Shown here one piece after another: positions 20,212 through 31,409 of a DNA stretch of 64,000 bases (position 1 is the stretch's first letter; the number at the start of each line of letters is the position of its first letter). Under the pieces are notes generated by a model. The model was not told the DNA's origin, searched no databases, and saw only the letters and a program-made list of their open reading frames with translations. The translations under genes and the position numbers were made by a program. Source of the DNA: Atlantibacter hermannii (GTDB taxonomy: Bacteria; Pseudomonadota; Gammaproteobacteria; Enterobacterales; Enterobacteriaceae); contig NZ_JAAATR010000003.1 in NCBI RefSeq assembly GCF_009907385.1, positions 1 to 64,000 on the forward strand, read 5' to 3'.

Positions 20212-21042
20212 TCAGAGGGTGCTGATACGCTGCGGATGGGTATATACCGTGGCGCGGCCCTGTTTGGCGAAGCCCACCAGCGTCAGATTGCAGCGCTGCG
20301 CCACCTCTACCGCCAGCGTGGTTGCGGCCGACACCGCAATCAGGATCTCGACGCCGCACAGCGCCGATTTCTGCACCATCTCATAGCTGGCGCGGCTGGA
20401 AACCAGCACCGCCCCGTCGCGCCAGCCCTCGCGCGCCCGGCGGCCCATCAGTTTATCCAGCGCCACGTGGCGGCCAATATCTTCATGCCCGCCGAGCATA
20501 TCGCCCTGCGGGTTTAACCACGCCGCCGCATGGGTGCAACCGGTGATCTGGCCGATGGGCTGCACGCTGCGCAACTGGCTGACCACGCTGTCGAGGTGAT
20601 TAAGGTTAAAGGTCTGGGTAAACGGCAGCGGCGCAACCGGCCTGCCGATATCGTTAAGCTGTTCAACGCCGCAAACGCCGCACCCGGTGCGGCCCGCCAG
20701 CGCGCGGCGGCGTTCTTTCAGCCCCATAAAGCGGCGGCTGGACAGCTCGATTTGCACTTCGATGCCGTTGCAGCTGTTAACAATATCCATCCCGAAAATA
20801 TCCTGGGGGGAGTCAATAATGCCTTCCGATAGTGAAAAGCCCAGCGCAAAAAGCTCAAGATCTTTCGGCGTCGCCATCATCACAACATGGGAAATGCCGT
20901 TGTACACCAGCGCAACGGGAACCTCTTCCGCCAGCCAGTCGCTTTTTGGGTGAGTTAAATCATCGTGCTTCCACAATTCACACTCGCGTACGCCGGTGAA
21001 CCCGGTCACATTTTCAACACTATCAAGAGGATTGTTATTCAC
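20212..21042 (-). CDS. fdhD: Formate dehydrogenase sulfurtransferase FdhD
   Basis: 276 residues. FdhD transfers sulfur from IscS to the molybdenum cofactor of formate dehydrogenases, needed for their activity. The catalytic cysteine pair is in [28 protein letters not shown] and [17 protein letters not shown] are also typical. It is divergent from fdoG, separated by 200 bases, and the neighbourhood holds the enzyme it activates plus fdhE. Confidence 0.95.
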   Translation of the reverse strand: MNNNPLDSVENVTGFTGVRECELWKHDDLTHPKSDWLAEEVPVALVYNGISHVVMMATPKDLELFALGFSLSEGIIDSPQDIFGMDIVNSCNGIEVQIELSSRRFMGLKERRRALAGRTGCGVCGVEQLNDIGRPVAPLPFTQTFNLNHLDSVVSQLRSVQPIGQITGCTHAAAWLNPQGDMLGGHEDIGRHVALDKLMGRRAREGWRDGAVLVSSRASYEMVQKSALCGVEILIAVSAATTLAVEVAQRCNLTLVGFAKQGRATVYTHPQRISTL

Positions 21043-21100
21043 TTTTTGTTAACCGTATTGGAACACCCTTAACACTATTGTGGTATTCTGGGGGAACTTT

Positions 21101-21117
21101 CCCTCCTTGCAGGAGGG
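21101..21117. promoter_or_regulatory. Perfect hairpin in the fdhD-fdoG intergenic region
   Basis: CCCTCCT-TGC-AGGAGGG, a 7-bp perfect inverted repeat 126 bases upstream of fdoG. No T run follows. It could be an operator or a 5' leader hairpin. No function can be assigned. Confidence 0.4.
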
Positions 21118-21242
21118 TTAATCCAGCAATTCTGAACCTTTGCGGATACAACCGCAAAATAAAAACAAAGACCCAATGAATTTCGTGCGCAGGATAGCGA
21201 AAAACGGCGGGGAAGTGACAATGTCAAAACAAGGAGCGATCC

Positions 21243-24200
21243 ATGCAGGTCAGCAGAAGGCAGTTCTTTAAGATCTGCGCTGGCGGTATGGCAGGCACCA
21301 CGGCAGCAGCGCTGGGCTTTGCCCCCAGCGTCGCGCTTGCGGAAACACGGCAATATAAATTGCTGCGCAGCCGCGAAACCCGTAACACCTGTACATACTG
21401 CTCCGTTGGTTGTGGGCTGTTGATGTACAGCCTCGGCGACGGCGCAAAAAACGCGAAAGAATCCATCTTTCACATTGAAGGCGACTCGGACCACCCGGTC
21501 AACCGTGGCGCACTGTGCCCGAAAGGCGCAGGTTTAGTCGATTTCATTCACTCAGAAAGCCGTCTCAAAGCCCCGCAGTATCGTGCGCCAGGCTCCGACA
21601 AATGGCAGGACATCAGCTGGGATGAGGCATTTGACCGCATCGCTAAGCTTATCAAGCAGGACCGCGACGCCAACTTTGTGGCGCAAAATGACAAAGGTGT
21701 GACGGTAAACCGCTGGCTCACCACCGGTATGCTGTGCGCCTCCGCCTCCAGTAACGAAACCGGTTATTTAACCCAGAAATTTTCCCGCGCCCTCGGCATG
21801 TTAGCCGTGGATAACCAGGCGCGCGTCTGACACGGACCAACGGTAGCAAGTCTTGCTCCAACATTTGGTCGCGGTGCGATGACCAACCACTGGGTAGATA
21901 TGAAGAACGCCAACCTCATCATCGTGATGGGGGGAAACGCGGCAGAAGCGCATCCGGTGGGATTCCGCTGGGCGATGGAAGCCAAAATCCACAATGGCGC
22001 GAAGCTGATTGTTATTGACCCACGCTTTACGCGTACCGCATCGGTGGCCGATTTCTATACCCCGATCCGCTCCGGGACTGACATTGCTTTCCTGTCAGGC
22101 GTATTGCTGTACCTGTTAACCAACAACAAATTCAACCGTGAATACGTTGAGGCGTACACCAACGCCAGCCTGATCGTGCGTGAAGATTACGGCTTCGACG
22201 ACGGTTTGTTTACCGGCTATGACGCCGAAAAACGCAAGTACGACAAAACCTCCTGGAACTACGAGCTGGATGAGAACGGCTTCGCGAAACGCGATACCAC
22301 GCTGAGCCATCCGCGCTGCGTGTGGAACCTGCTGAAGACCCACGTTTCGCGCTATACGCCGGATGTAGTTGAAAACATCTGCGGTACGCCGAAGGCGGAT
22401 TTCCTGAAGGTTTGCGAATACATCGCGGAAACCAGCGTTCATGACAAAACCGCGTCGTTCCTGTACGCGCTGGGCTGGACGCAGCACTCCGTGGGCGCGC
22501 AGAACATCCGCACCATGGCGATGATCCAGCTGCTGCTCGGCAACATGGGCATGGCAGGCGGCGGCGTGAACGCCCTGCGCGGCCACTCCAATATTCAGGG
22601 TCTGACCGACCTCGGCCTGCTGTCCCAGAGCCTGACCGGCTATATGTCGCTGCCGAACGAGAACCAGCCGGATATCCAGACCTATCTCGCCGCTAACACG
22701 CCGAAGCCGCTGCTGGAAGGCCAGGTGAACTACTGGGGCAACTACCCGAAATTCTTCGTCTCGCTGATGAAAGCCTTCTATGGCGACAAAGCGACGGCGG
22801 AGAACAGCTGGGGTTACGAGTGGCTGCCGAAGTGGGACAAAGGCTACGACGTGCTGCAGTACTTCGACATGATGCACCAGGGCAAAGTGAACGGTTACTT
22901 CTGCCAGGGCTTTAACCCGGTGGCCTCGTTCCCGAATAAGAACAAGGTTGTGGCAGCGCTGTCGAAGCTGAAGTTCCTGGTGACCATCGATCCGCTGAAC
23001 ACCGAAACGTCCACCTTCTGGCAAAACCACGGTGAGCAGAACGACGTGGATTCAGCAGCCATTCAGACCGAAGTCTTCCGTCTGCCGTCTACCTGCTTCG
23101 CCGAAGAGAACGGTTCTATCGTTAACTCCGGCCGCTGGCTGCAGTGGCACTGGAAAGGCCAGGACGCCCCGGGCATCGCGCTGAACGATGGCGAGATCCT
23201 GGCGGGTATCTTCCTGCGCCTGCGCAAAATGTACGCCGAAGAAGGCGGCGCGTGCCCGGAACAGGTGCTGAACATGACCTGGAACTTCCTGACGCCGCAT
23301 AACCCGGCCCCGGAAGAAGTGGCGATGGAAAGCAACGGTAAAGCGCTGGCGGATATTACCGACCCGGCGACCGGCGCGGTGATCGTCAAGAAAGGCCAAC
23401 AGCTCAGCAGCTTCGCGCAACTGCGCGATGACGGCACCACCTCCAGCGGATGCTGGATTTTCGCCGGGAGCTGGACGCCGGAAGGCAACATGATGGCGCG
23501 CCGCGATAACTCTGACCCTTCAGGTCTTGGCAATACGCTGGGCTGGGCATGGGCGTGGCCGCTTAACCGCCGCATTCTGTATAACCGCGCCTCCGCCGAT
23601 CCGCAGGGTCAACCCTGGGATCCGAAGCGCCAGCTTCTGCGCTGGGACGGTGCGAAATGGGGCGGTGCGGATATTCCGGACTACAGCGCCGCGGCGCCAG
23701 GCAGCGATGTCGGGCCGTTCATTATGCAGCCGGAAGGCATGGGTCGCCTGTTCGCTATCGATAAGATGGCCGAAGGGCCGTTCCCGGAACACTACGAGCC
23801 GTTTGAAACGCCGCTCGGCACCAACCCGCTTCACCCGAATGTGGTCTCCAACCCTGCCGCCCGCGTCTTTAAACATGACCTGGAAGCGATGGGTAAAGCC
23901 GATAAATTCCCGTACGTCGGGACCACCTATCGTCTGACGGAGCACTTCCACTACTGGACCAAACACGCGCTGCTCAACAGCATCGCGCAGCCGGAGCAGT
24001 TTGTGGAGATCGGCGAGAAGCTGGCTAACAAGCTGGGCATCGCCCAGGGCGATACTGTGAAAGTCTCCTCCAGGCGCGGCTACATCAAAGCCAAGGCGGT
24101 GGTGACCAAGCGTATTCGCACCCTGAAAGTGAACAATCAGGACGTCGATACCATCGGCATTCCGATTCACTGGGGCTACGAGGGCGTGGCGAAAAAAGGC

Positions 24201-24293
24201 TTTATCGCGAACACGTTGACGCCGTTCGTGGGCGACGCCAATACCCAAACGCCGGAATTTAAGGCGTTCCTGGTGAACGTGGAAAAGGTGTAA
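21243..24293 (+). CDS. fdoG: Formate dehydrogenase-O major subunit, selenoprotein
   Basis: 1,016 residues if the in-frame TGA at 21828-21830 is read as selenocysteine 196 (VDNQARV-Sec-HGPTVASL). It oxidises formate to CO2 in the periplasm with a molybdopterin guanine dinucleotide cofactor. A Tat signal (MQVSRRQFFKICAGG) and an N-terminal [4Fe-4S] motif (CTYCSVGCGLLMYSLGDG) are present. The sequence follows E. coli FdoG throughout. A stem-loop directly after the TGA fits a bacterial SECIS. A gene finder would split it into two ORFs (21243-21830 and 21879-24293). selC lies at 31700. It is the first gene of fdoGHI-fdhE. Confidence 0.97.
21828..21870 (+). promoter_or_regulatory. UGA selenocysteine codon and SECIS hairpin
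   Basis: The TGA is followed by nested stems: GACCAA (21835-21840) with TTGGTC (21865-21870), and AGCAA with TTGCT around an apical GTC. The layout is that of the SelB-binding SECIS of E. coli fdhF and fdoG. Confidence 0.85.
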
Positions 24294-24305
24294 CGGAGAC
24301 GACTT

Positions 24306-25229
24306 ATGGCTTATCAATCGCAAGACATTATCCGTCGTTCCGCGACTAACGGTTTCACTCCCGCGCCTCACGCGCGGGAACACCAGCAAGAGGTGGCGAA
24401 ACTTATCGACGTGACCACCTGCATCGGCTGCAAAGCCTGTCAGGTGGCCTGTTCCGAGTGGAATGACCTGCGTGACGAAGTGGGTCACAACGTCGGGGTG
24501 TATGACAACCCGGCGGATCTCACCGCGAAATCCTGGACGGTGATGCGCTTCTCGGAAGTGGAGCAGAACGACAAACTGGAGTGGCTGATCCGCAAGGACG
24601 GCTGTATGCACTGCGCCGACCCGGGCTGCCTGAAGGCCTGCCCGGCGGAAGGGGCAATCATTCAGTACGCCAACGGCATCGTCGATTTCCAGTCCGAGCA
24701 GTGCATCGGCTGCGGCTACTGCATCGCCGGCTGTCCGTTCGACGTGCCGCGCCTGAACCCGGAAGACAACCGCGTTTACAAATGCACCCTGTGCGTAGAC
24801 CGCGTCACCGTGGGCCAGGAACCGGCGTGTGTGAAAACCTGTCCGACCGGGGCGATTCATTTCGGCTCGAAAGAGGACATGAAAGAGCTGGCCAGCGAGC
24901 GCGTGGCGGAACTGCAAACCCGTGGTTACGACAAAGCGGGCCTGTACGATCCGGCGGGCGTGGGCGGGACGCACGTGATGTACGTGCTGCATCACGCCGA
25001 TAACCCGAATCTGTATCACGGGCTGCCGGAGAACCCGGAAATCAGCGACACCGTTAAATTCTGGAAAGGCGTCTGGAAGCCGCTGGCCGCGATTGGTTTT
25101 GCCGCGACCTTTGCTGCCAGCGTGTTCCACTATGTCGGCGTCGGTCCGAACCGTGCGGATGATGAAGAAGACAATCTTCACGAAGAGAAAGACCAGACTC
25201 GTGACGATCGTGAGGAGGGGCGCAAATGA
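24306..25229 (+). CDS. fdoH: Formate dehydrogenase-O iron-sulfur subunit
   Basis: 307 residues. It carries electrons from FdoG to the cytochrome subunit through four [4Fe-4S] clusters: [41 protein letters not shown] and a CTLC motif with a distal [10 protein letters not shown]-terminal hydrophobic helix ([20 protein letters not shown]) anchors it to the membrane, facing the periplasm with FdoG. The charged C-terminal tail is slightly longer than in E. coli. The TGA overlaps the ATG of fdoI. Confidence 0.96.
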   Translation: MAYQSQDIIRRSATNGFTPAPHAREHQQEVAKLIDVTTCIGCKACQVACSEWNDLRDEVGHNVGVYDNPADLTAKSWTVMRFSEVEQNDKLEWLIRKDGCMHCADPGCLKACPAEGAIIQYANGIVDFQSEQCIGCGYCIAGCPFDVPRLNPEDNRVYKCTLCVDRVTVGQEPACVKTCPTGAIHFGSKEDMKELASERVAELQTRGYDKAGLYDPAGVGGTHVMYVLHHADNPNLYHGLPENPEISDTVKFWKGVWKPLAAIGFAATFAASVFHYVGVGPNRADDEEDNLHEEKDQTRDDREEGRK

Positions 25230-25861
25230 GGAAACGTAATACTATCGTGCGCTACACCGCGCCCGAGCGCATCAACCACTGGGTCACCGCCTTCTGCTTC
25301 ATCCTGGCGGCGGTGAGCGGGCTGGGGTTCCTGTTCCCCTCCTTCAACTGGTTGATGCACATCATGGGGACGCCGCAACTGGCGCGTATCGTCCACCCAT
25401 TTGTCGGGGTGGTGATGTTTGCGTCGTTTATCATCATGTTTTTTAGATACTGGCACCACAATCTAATCAATCGTGAGGATATCTTTTGGGCGAAGAATAT
25501 TCGTAAGATCATCGTTAACGACGAAGTAGGTGACACCGGACGTTATAACTTCGGCCAGAAGTGCGTTTTCTGGGCGGCGATTATCTTCCTGGTGTTGCTG
25601 TTGGTGAGCGGCGTCATCATCTGGCGCCCGTATTTCGCTCCCGTCTTCTCGATTCCGGTGATCCGCGTGGCGCTAATGGTACATTCGTTTGCCGCGGTCG
25701 CCCTTATTGTGGTTATTATGGTGCATATTTACGCCGCTCTGTGGGTGAAAGGCACCATCACCGCAATGGTCGAAGGCTGGGTCACCTCCGCATGGGCGAA
25801 GAAACATCACCCGCGCTGGTATCGCGAAGTGCGCGAAAAACAGGATAAATCGACTGAATGA
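25226..25861 (+). CDS. fdoI: Formate dehydrogenase-O cytochrome b subunit
   Basis: 211 residues, the E. coli FdoI length. A four-helix membrane cytochrome b556 that passes electrons to quinone. Haem and quinone ligand regions are in [38 protein letters not shown] and [20 protein letters not shown]. It overlaps fdoH and fdhE by four bases each, so the operon is tightly coupled. Confidence 0.95.
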   Translation: MRKRNTIVRYTAPERINHWVTAFCFILAAVSGLGFLFPSFNWLMHIMGTPQLARIVHPFVGVVMFASFIIMFFRYWHHNLINREDIFWAKNIRKIIVNDEVGDTGRYNFGQKCVFWAAIIFLVLLLVSGVIIWRPYFAPVFSIPVIRVALMVHSFAAVALIVVIMVHIYAALWVKGTITAMVEGWVTSAWAKKHHPRWYREVREKQDKSTE

Positions 25862-26787
25862 GTATTCGCATCATCCCGCAAGATCAGCTGGAGAAGGGCG
25901 AAAAACAGACGGCGGATATGATTCCGCCGTTATTGTTCCCCAGGCTGAAAAACCTCTATAACCGCCGCGCGGAGCGTCTGCGCGAGCTGGCGGAAAGCAA
26001 CCCGCTGGGCGACTACCTGCGCTTCGCCGCGCTGATCGCCCACGCCCAGGAGGTGGTGCTGTATGACCACCCGCTGGAGATGGACTTAACGGCGCGCATC
26101 AAAGAGGCCGCTGCACAGGGCAAACCGCCGCTGGATATCCATGTCCTGCCGCGTGACGCCCACTGGCAAAAGCTGCTGCACTCCATGATTGCCGAGCTGA
26201 AGCCAGAGATGAGCGGCACGGCGCTGGCCGTCATCGAAAATCTGGAAAAGGCTTCCGGTCCGGAACTGGAAGAGATGGCGAACGCGCTGTTTGCTGCCGA
26301 TTTCAGTACCGTCAGCAGCGACAAAGCCCCGTTTATCTGGGCGGCGCTGTCGCTCTACTGGGCGCAAATGGCGAGCCTGATCCCCGGCAAAGCGCGTGCG
26401 GAATACGGCGAACAGCGCCAGTTCTGCCCGGTATGCGGTTCGATGCCGGTTTCCAGCATCGTGCAGATTGGCACCACTAACGGCCTGCGCTATTTGCACT
26501 GCAACCTGTGCGAAACCGAGTGGCACGTAGTGCGCGTCAAATGCAGCAACTGCGAGCAAACCCGCGACCTGCACTACTGGTCGCTCGATAGCGAACAGGC
26601 CGCGATTAAAGCGGAAAGCTGCGGCGACTGCGGCACTTACCTGAAGATTCTGTATCAGGAAAAAGACCCGAAAGTTGACGCCGTGGCGGACGATCTGGCC
26701 TCGCTGGTGCTGGACGCGCGTATGGAACAAGAGGGTTTTGCCCGCAGCTCCATCAACCCGTTCCTGTTCCCGGGTGAAGGCGAGTAA
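25858..26787 (+). CDS. fdhE: Formate dehydrogenase accessory protein FdhE
   Basis: 309 residues, the E. coli FdhE length. A cytoplasmic factor required for assembly or activation of respiratory formate dehydrogenases. Rubredoxin-like paired cysteines in the C-terminal half are [23 protein letters not shown] and CGDCGTY. It overlaps the fdoI stop (ATGA). A hairpin, ATTCCCG...CGGGAAT (about 26803-26830), lies after it and may terminate the operon. Confidence 0.95.
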   Translation: MSIRIIPQDQLEKGEKQTADMIPPLLFPRLKNLYNRRAERLRELAESNPLGDYLRFAALIAHAQEVVLYDHPLEMDLTARIKEAAAQGKPPLDIHVLPRDAHWQKLLHSMIAELKPEMSGTALAVIENLEKASGPELEEMANALFAADFSTVSSDKAPFIWAALSLYWAQMASLIPGKARAEYGEQRQFCPVCGSMPVSSIVQIGTTNGLRYLHCNLCETEWHVVRVKCSNCEQTRDLHYWSLDSEQAAIKAESCGDCGTYLKILYQEKDPKVDAVADDLASLVLDARMEQEGFARSSINPFLFPGEGE

Positions 26788-26802
26788 TTCTCCTGTTACG
26801 TG

Positions 26803-26833
26803 GATTCCCGTCTTCGGCTGAGGGCGGGAATTA
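26803..26833 (+). terminator. Probable terminator after fdhE
   Basis: ATTCCCG-loop-CGGGAAT, with an internal GTC/GGC extension, followed by TAATTTAAT. The stem is convincing and the T run is weak. Confidence 0.5.
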
Positions 26834-26839
26834 ATTTAA

Positions 26840-26992
26840 TCAGCAGGGAATCCCCACGCCGCCCAGACCGCCAACGTCTTTATGGTTCCGCGTAATAAGC
26901 TAACGAGCATTAACCTGCGCTGTTGCCAGCATAATCGCATCAGGCCACTTCATGTTGCGCTGCTGGCGGAGCATCACGCTACGTCCTGCAAC
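26840..26992 (-). pseudogene. VapC-like PIN-domain toxin remnant
   Basis: Minus-strand translation gives VAGRSVMLRQQRNMKWPDAI, then MLATAQVNAR, a TAG stop, LITRNHKDV, and GVGIPC at a TGA. The pattern lPDAIilATA...lvTRN.kDF is the C-terminal half of a PIN-domain (VapC) toxin. The N-terminal half with the first acidic residues and any antitoxin are absent, and the in-frame TAG confirms decay. It sits between fdhE and a broken hydrolase gene. I base this on motif recognition, not on a search. Confidence 0.6.
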
Positions 26993-27203
26993 TCATAGCA
27001 CCCTCGAATGCCATGAGCATATATCACCCCGGCATATCATTTTCGCCTGTTTAGCAATCACCTTACCCTGTGTAAGCCTGACACGTTCAACAACCGAAAT
27101 TAACCTTTCGCGCTGTAACAAATCATGTTTTGCGGGATGCATTCCAGAAGCTCTTTTTTTAGCAAAACAGACTTGTGATCCCACATTTTGCCGGACAAAA
27201 TCT

Positions 27204-27219
27204 CTGTATATCCATACAG
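27204..27219. promoter_or_regulatory. LexA-like SOS box
   Basis: CTG-TATATCCATA-CAG, matching the CTG-N10-CAG consensus with an AT-rich centre. It is 16 bases upstream of the ATG of a broken alpha/beta hydrolase and also upstream of a short leftward ORF (26993-27184) that I cannot identify. Whether it controls anything now is unknown. Confidence 0.5.
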
Positions 27220-27234
27220 ATTAACCGGGCAAAA

Positions 27235-27643
27235 ATGGCGTTAGAGCATGGAATAGCAACCCTGGTTGAGGCGTTTATCGCTGCCGGAGGACCCTCGGTA
27301 CGGGGGAAAACCATCGCTGAACGGCGCGCGGGCTAGATCGCCAGCGCCGCGGACGGGCTATGATGCCTACCTGACTATCTGGAATCGCCTCCACCCGGAA
27401 GCCAGCCCGCTATGGCGCGACGATTTTGCCGGTTTGCCACCCGTGCATATCGTCACCGCAGAATTCGATCCGCTATGCGATGAAGGCGAAGCGCTTTTTG
27501 CGCGTCTGGCGGAGCAAGGCGTTAGCTGCACCTGCCAGCGCTGGCCTGGCGTGATCCACGGTTTCTTTCAGCCTGGCGGCATCAGCCAGAGCGCCCGGGA
27601 TCTGATGCGTGATGTGGCATGGCGTGTGGCAGACCGAAGATAA
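27235..27643 (+). pseudogene. Alpha/beta hydrolase (acetyl-esterase-like), internally deleted
   Basis: The 5' part (27235-27333) reads MALEHGIATLVEAFIAAGGP, then GKTIAERRAG, and stops at a TAG. This resembles the N-terminus of Aes/lipase-family enzymes. The 3' part (about 27357-27643) reads YDAYLTIWNRL, ASPLWRDDFAGLPPVHIVTA, DPLCDEGEALFARL, and GVIHGFF, the C-terminal half carrying the catalytic Asp and His. The middle, with the HGGG and nucleophile (GDSAGG) blocks, is missing, so about 200 codons were deleted and the enzyme must be inactive. Confidence 0.7.
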
Positions 27644-27677
27644 CCGAACGCCGCCCGAAGGCGGCGGTGAAGAGGAT

Positions 27678-30002
27678 TTACAGCGTGACGCTAAACGACA
27701 GTTCGCCGCTGATCGGCGTGATAACAATGCCCAACTCACCGGGACACGAACGGGCGTTCGCGACCTCTTTAAGCTGGTGAATATTACGCAGGCACAGCGT
27801 CCAGTTGGTGGCGTTGCCCTCACCGTACACCATCAGCTTATTGCCCTCGCGTTTCACGTGCAGGGTAAAGGCTACGCAGCCGTTCGCCATCGGCACGTCG
27901 CACTGCGCTTCCCGACCATCATCGAGATTAAACAGCTGGAACGCAGTCCCGTCATGCCAGGCGTAATCCGGTTTCTGGTCATTGTTGCCGAGGGCAATCA
28001 GCGTGTTGTCACGCACGTACACCGGCAGGCTCATGAAGTCGTGACGCTGTTTCAGCCAACGGCTGCCTGACTGTTCGTCGTTATGCCACAGATGCGTCCA
28101 GCGGCCTTCCGGTAGCCAGAACGCCACATCGCCCGCCTCGCTGAACACCGGAGCCACCAGCAGCGAATCGCCCAGCATATACTGGCGGTCGAGGTAATCG
28201 CAGGCCGGATCGTCCGGGAATTCGAGCATCATGGCGCGCATTATCGGCGTACCGCTGGCATTCGCCGTGACTGCCTGGCGATATAAATAGGGCATTAAGC
28301 GGCATTTTAGCTCGGTGAAGTGGCGCACCACGTCGCAGGCTTCGTCATCATACGCCCACGGCACCCGGTACGACTTGCTGCCATGCAGGCGGCTGTGGCT
28401 GGAGAGCAGCCCAAAGGCGCACCAGCGTTTGTAGACGTGCGCGGGCGCGGTGTTCTCGAAGCCGCCGATATCATGGCTCCAGAACCCAAAGCCGGACAGC
28501 CCGATAGACAGCCCGCCGCGCAGGCTCTCCGCCATGGACTCATAGTTGGCATAGCAATCGCCGCCCCAGTGGACCGGGAACTGCTGCGCGCCCACGGACG
28601 CCGAGCGAGCAAACAGCACCGCCTCTTCTTCACCGACGGTCTGTTTCAGCACATCCCACACCAGCGCGTTGTAAATAAAGGCGTAATGGTTATGCATTTT
28701 CTGCGGATCGGAACCGTCATGCCACACCACATCGGTAGGAATACGCTCGCCGAAGTCGGTTTTGAAGCAGTCCACGCCCATCTTCACCAGCCGTTTCAGA
28801 TGGTTCGCATACCATGCGCTCGCCGCCGGGTTGGTGAAATCGACAATCGCCAGTCCGGGCTGCCATTTATCCCACTGCCACACCGCCCCGTTCGGGCGCT
28901 TCAGCAGATACCCCTTTTCCATGCCTTCACGGAACAGCGGCGATTTCTGACCGATATAAGGGTTAATCCACACACAAATTTTCAGGCCGCGGGCTTTCAG
29001 GCGCTTCAACATGCCCACCGGATCCGGGAACGTCGCCGGGTCCCATTCAAAATCGCACCACTGGAATGCCTTCATCCAGAAGCAGTCGAAATGGAACACG
29101 TGCAGCGGCAGCCGGCGCTCGGCCATTCCGTCGATAAAACGGTTCACGGTGGCTTCGTCGTAATTAGTGGTAAACGAGGTGGTGAGCCACAGCCCGAATG
29201 ACCAGGCAGGCGGTAGCGCCGGGCGGCCCGTCAGGCGGGTATAGCGATCCAGCACCGCTTTCGGCGTCGGTCCGTCGATCACGAAATATTCGAGATACTC
29301 CCCCTCCACGCTGAACTGCACTTTTGAGACTTTCTCAGAGCCGATTTCAAACGACACGCATTCCGGGTGATTTACTAACACGCCGTAGCCGCGATTGGTC
29401 AGATAAAACGGGATATTCTTGTACGCCTGCTCGGTGCTGGTGCCGCCGTCGCGGTTCCAGGTTTCCACCGTCTGGCCGTTGCGCACCAGCGCGGTAAAGC
29501 GCTCGCCCAGGCCGTATACGGTTTCACCCACGCTGAGATCCAACCGCTCGAACATATACTGGCGCAAGGCATTGCCGTCCTGCACGTAGCCGTTGTTTTT
29601 TACCTGGCTGCCGGTGATGCGCACGCCGTCACGCAGGAAATCAAGCGCCCAGTTTTCACCTTTGATGACCCGCACGCTCAGGTTGCCGCTTTTCAGCTCG
29701 GCGAATTCCGGCGTGTTGCGCATCTCAACCTGCACATTACCCGGCACGTTAAGCGGGTAGTGAGGGCCGTTATTCACTGCGCCCTGAAAATGCTCGATGC
29801 GCACGCCAATAATGCCCTGCTGCGGCGAGGAAAACCGCAGCGTGAATAACGGCGTGTCGAGCTGCCAGGTGCGCTCGCGCACGTCGCGCGGCGCGGCATA
29901 CACCACCATCTCGTTGCCATACTGCTCAACGTCAAACACCTGAAGCGGGTGAGTTAACGTTAAGCCGGGCTGGATTAGCCAGTTTCCATCGCTGATTTTC
30001 AT
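27678..30002 (-). CDS. yicI: Alpha-xylosidase, GH31
   Basis: 774 residues (E. coli YicI 772). It hydrolyses terminal alpha-xylosyl residues such as isoprimeverose in the cytoplasm. The GH31 nucleophile is in [11 protein letters not shown], the acid/base Asp in [13 protein letters not shown], and WSHDIGGFE and [13 protein letters not shown] are present. It lies four bases downstream of the transporter yicJ, as in E. coli, forming a two-gene operon for xyloside uptake and cleavage. Confidence 0.96.
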   Translation of the reverse strand: MKISDGNWLIQPGLTLTHPLQVFDVEQYGNEMVVYAAPRDVRERTWQLDTPLFTLRFSSPQQGIIGVRIEHFQGAVNNGPHYPLNVPGNVQVEMRNTPEFAELKSGNLSVRVIKGENWALDFLRDGVRITGSQVKNNGYVQDGNALRQYMFERLDLSVGETVYGLGERFTALVRNGQTVETWNRDGGTSTEQAYKNIPFYLTNRGYGVLVNHPECVSFEIGSEKVSKVQFSVEGEYLEYFVIDGPTPKAVLDRYTRLTGRPALPPAWSFGLWLTTSFTTNYDEATVNRFIDGMAERRLPLHVFHFDCFWMKAFQWCDFEWDPATFPDPVGMLKRLKARGLKICVWINPYIGQKSPLFREGMEKGYLLKRPNGAVWQWDKWQPGLAIVDFTNPAASAWYANHLKRLVKMGVDCFKTDFGERIPTDVVWHDGSDPQKMHNHYAFIYNALVWDVLKQTVGEEEAVLFARSASVGAQQFPVHWGGDCYANYESMAESLRGGLSIGLSGFGFWSHDIGGFENTAPAHVYKRWCAFGLLSSHSRLHGSKSYRVPWAYDDEACDVVRHFTELKCRLMPYLYRQAVTANASGTPIMRAMMLEFPDDPACDYLDRQYMLGDSLLVAPVFSEAGDVAFWLPEGRWTHLWHNDEQSGSRWLKQRHDFMSLPVYVRDNTLIALGNNDQKPDYAWHDGTAFQLFNLDDGREAQCDVPMANGCVAFTLHVKREGNKLMVYGEGNATNWTLCLRNIHQLKEVANARSCPGELGIVITPISGELSFSVTL

Positions 30003-30005
30003 CTG

Positions 30006-31409
30006 TTATCCCTCTGAATGATTCAGGTCGTTACTGACCGGTGACTTTTCAAATTCCCGCTGATGGTTGCGCGCGCTCTGCCCCAGCTCGTTGAGGATGT
30101 TGCGTAGCAGCGGCGTTTTCAGGGTGTAGAAGCGTTTGGCGATAATGGCGCTCAGCACGTAGCAGATGCCCGGCACCAGAGTGAACAGCGCGATGATAAT
30201 GGTGAGGGTGGCGCTATTTTGCGTGTGTGCGGAGGCGTCATAACCGCCGCCTGCCAGCATCCAGCCGATCAGCGCGCCGCCCAGCGCCAGGCCCAGCTTC
30301 AGCACAAACAGCGTGCCCGCAAAGCTGATGCCGGTAAGGCGTTTGCCGTTGCGCCATTCGCCGTAGTCGACGGTATCGGACATCATCACCCACTGAATCG
30401 GCGTGACCAGCTGGTGCAGCACGCCAATGGCGAAGATAAAGACGAACATCAGCACGGTGGATCCCAGCGGCACAAAGAACATCGCGACGCTCAGCACCGC
30501 CAGCGCGGCGTTGGTCCACCAGAACACGCTGACTTTGCATTTCCAGTCGGTGAGGGGTTTAGCGAGAGCGCTGCCAATCAGGTTGCCGACGCAGTAAAGC
30601 CCGAGGAACCACGAGAACAGCGCCGCATCGCCCATAATCCAGGTGACGTAATACATCATCGCCCCGCCGCGCACGCACACCGCCAGGATATTGAGGATGG
30701 TGAGCAGCCCAACGATGCGCCACTGGTCGTTTTGCAGGATATCGCGCAAATCTTCGCGCATGGAGGCGTTGCCGGGCGGCGCTTCGACGCGCTCTTTGGT
30801 GGTAAAGAAACAGAACGCCAGCATCAGGAAAGCGACCACCGCCAGCACGGCGATACCGCCCTGGAACCCAAGCGCCTTATCGGCGCCGCCAATCCACTGC
30901 ACCAGCGGCATCATCAATACCGTGGAGAGCATGCCGCCGAGGGTCGCCAGCACGAAGCGCCAGGATTGCAGGGAGATGCGCTGCTCCGGGTCGCTGGTGA
31001 TGACGCCGCCCAGCGCACAGTACGGGATGTTAACCACCGTATACATCAGGGTCAGCAGCGTATAGGTGACGGCGGCGTAAATCATTTTTCCGCTTATACT
31101 CAGTTCCGGCGAACTGTAAGCAAACACGCACACCACACCGAAAGGCAATGCGCCGAAAAGCACCCACGGACGAAACTTGCCCCAGCGGCTGCGGGTGCGG
31201 TCGGCAATCAGGCCCATCGCCGGGTCGGAAATCGCATCCAGCGCGCGGGCCAGCAGGAACATGGTGCCGACAAACCCGGCGGGAATACCGAAAATATCGG
31301 TATAAAAAAACATCATATAAAGCATGACGTTATCAAACACGATACGGCTGGCGGCATCTCCCATGCCGTAACCAATCTTCTCTTTAACCGATAACACTTG
31401 ATCGCTCAT
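30006..31409 (-). CDS. yicJ: GPH-family glycoside-pentoside-cation symporter
   Basis: 467 residues, with 12 predicted membrane segments (for example FVLATLGGMLSTVLMMPLVQ and GVLHQLVTPIQWVMMSDTVD). The family motif is LADRTRSRWGKFRPW-like (IADRTRSRWGKFRPWVLFG). It probably imports alpha-xylosides for YicI. I chose the ATG at 31409 (MSDQVLSVKEKIGYGMGD), which AAGGA precedes at good spacing; upstream in-frame ATGs at 31418 and 31427 are less likely. selC follows on the opposite strand. Confidence 0.93.
   Translation of the reverse strand: MSDQVLSVKEKIGYGMGDAASRIVFDNVMLYMMFFYTDIFGIPAGFVGTMFLLARALDAISDPAMGLIADRTRSRWGKFRPWVLFGALPFGVVCVFAYSSPELSISGKMIYAAVTYTLLTLMYTVVNIPYCALGGVITSDPEQRISLQSWRFVLATLGGMLSTVLMMPLVQWIGGADKALGFQGGIAVLAVVAFLMLAFCFFTTKERVEAPPGNASMREDLRDILQNDQWRIVGLLTILNILAVCVRGGAMMYYVTWIMGDAALFSWFLGLYCVGNLIGSALAKPLTDWKCKVSVFWWTNAALAVLSVAMFFVPLGSTVLMFVFIFAIGVLHQLVTPIQWVMMSDTVDYGEWRNGKRLTGISFAGTLFVLKLGLALGGALIGWMLAGGGYDASAHTQNSATLTIIIALFTLVPGICYVLSAIIAKRFYTLKTPLLRNILNELGQSARNHQREFEKSPVSNDLNHSEG

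Noticed and set aside
21828-21830. TGA as a true stop splitting fdoG
   Set aside because: The flanking protein matches E. coli FdoG continuously, a SECIS-like hairpin follows, and selC is present.
23520-25181. 553-codon minus-strand ORF across fdoG and fdoH
   Set aside because: Long only because the coding strand is GC-rich; fdoG and fdoH are unambiguous on the other strand.
26993-27184. 63-codon minus-strand ORF beside the LexA-like box
   Set aside because: No recognisable family and no good RBS. It may be a remnant, so it is mentioned only as a possible target of the box.
30219-31394. 391-codon + strand ORF opposite yicJ
   Set aside because: His/Gln/Arg-rich antisense translation of a membrane transporter; no start context.
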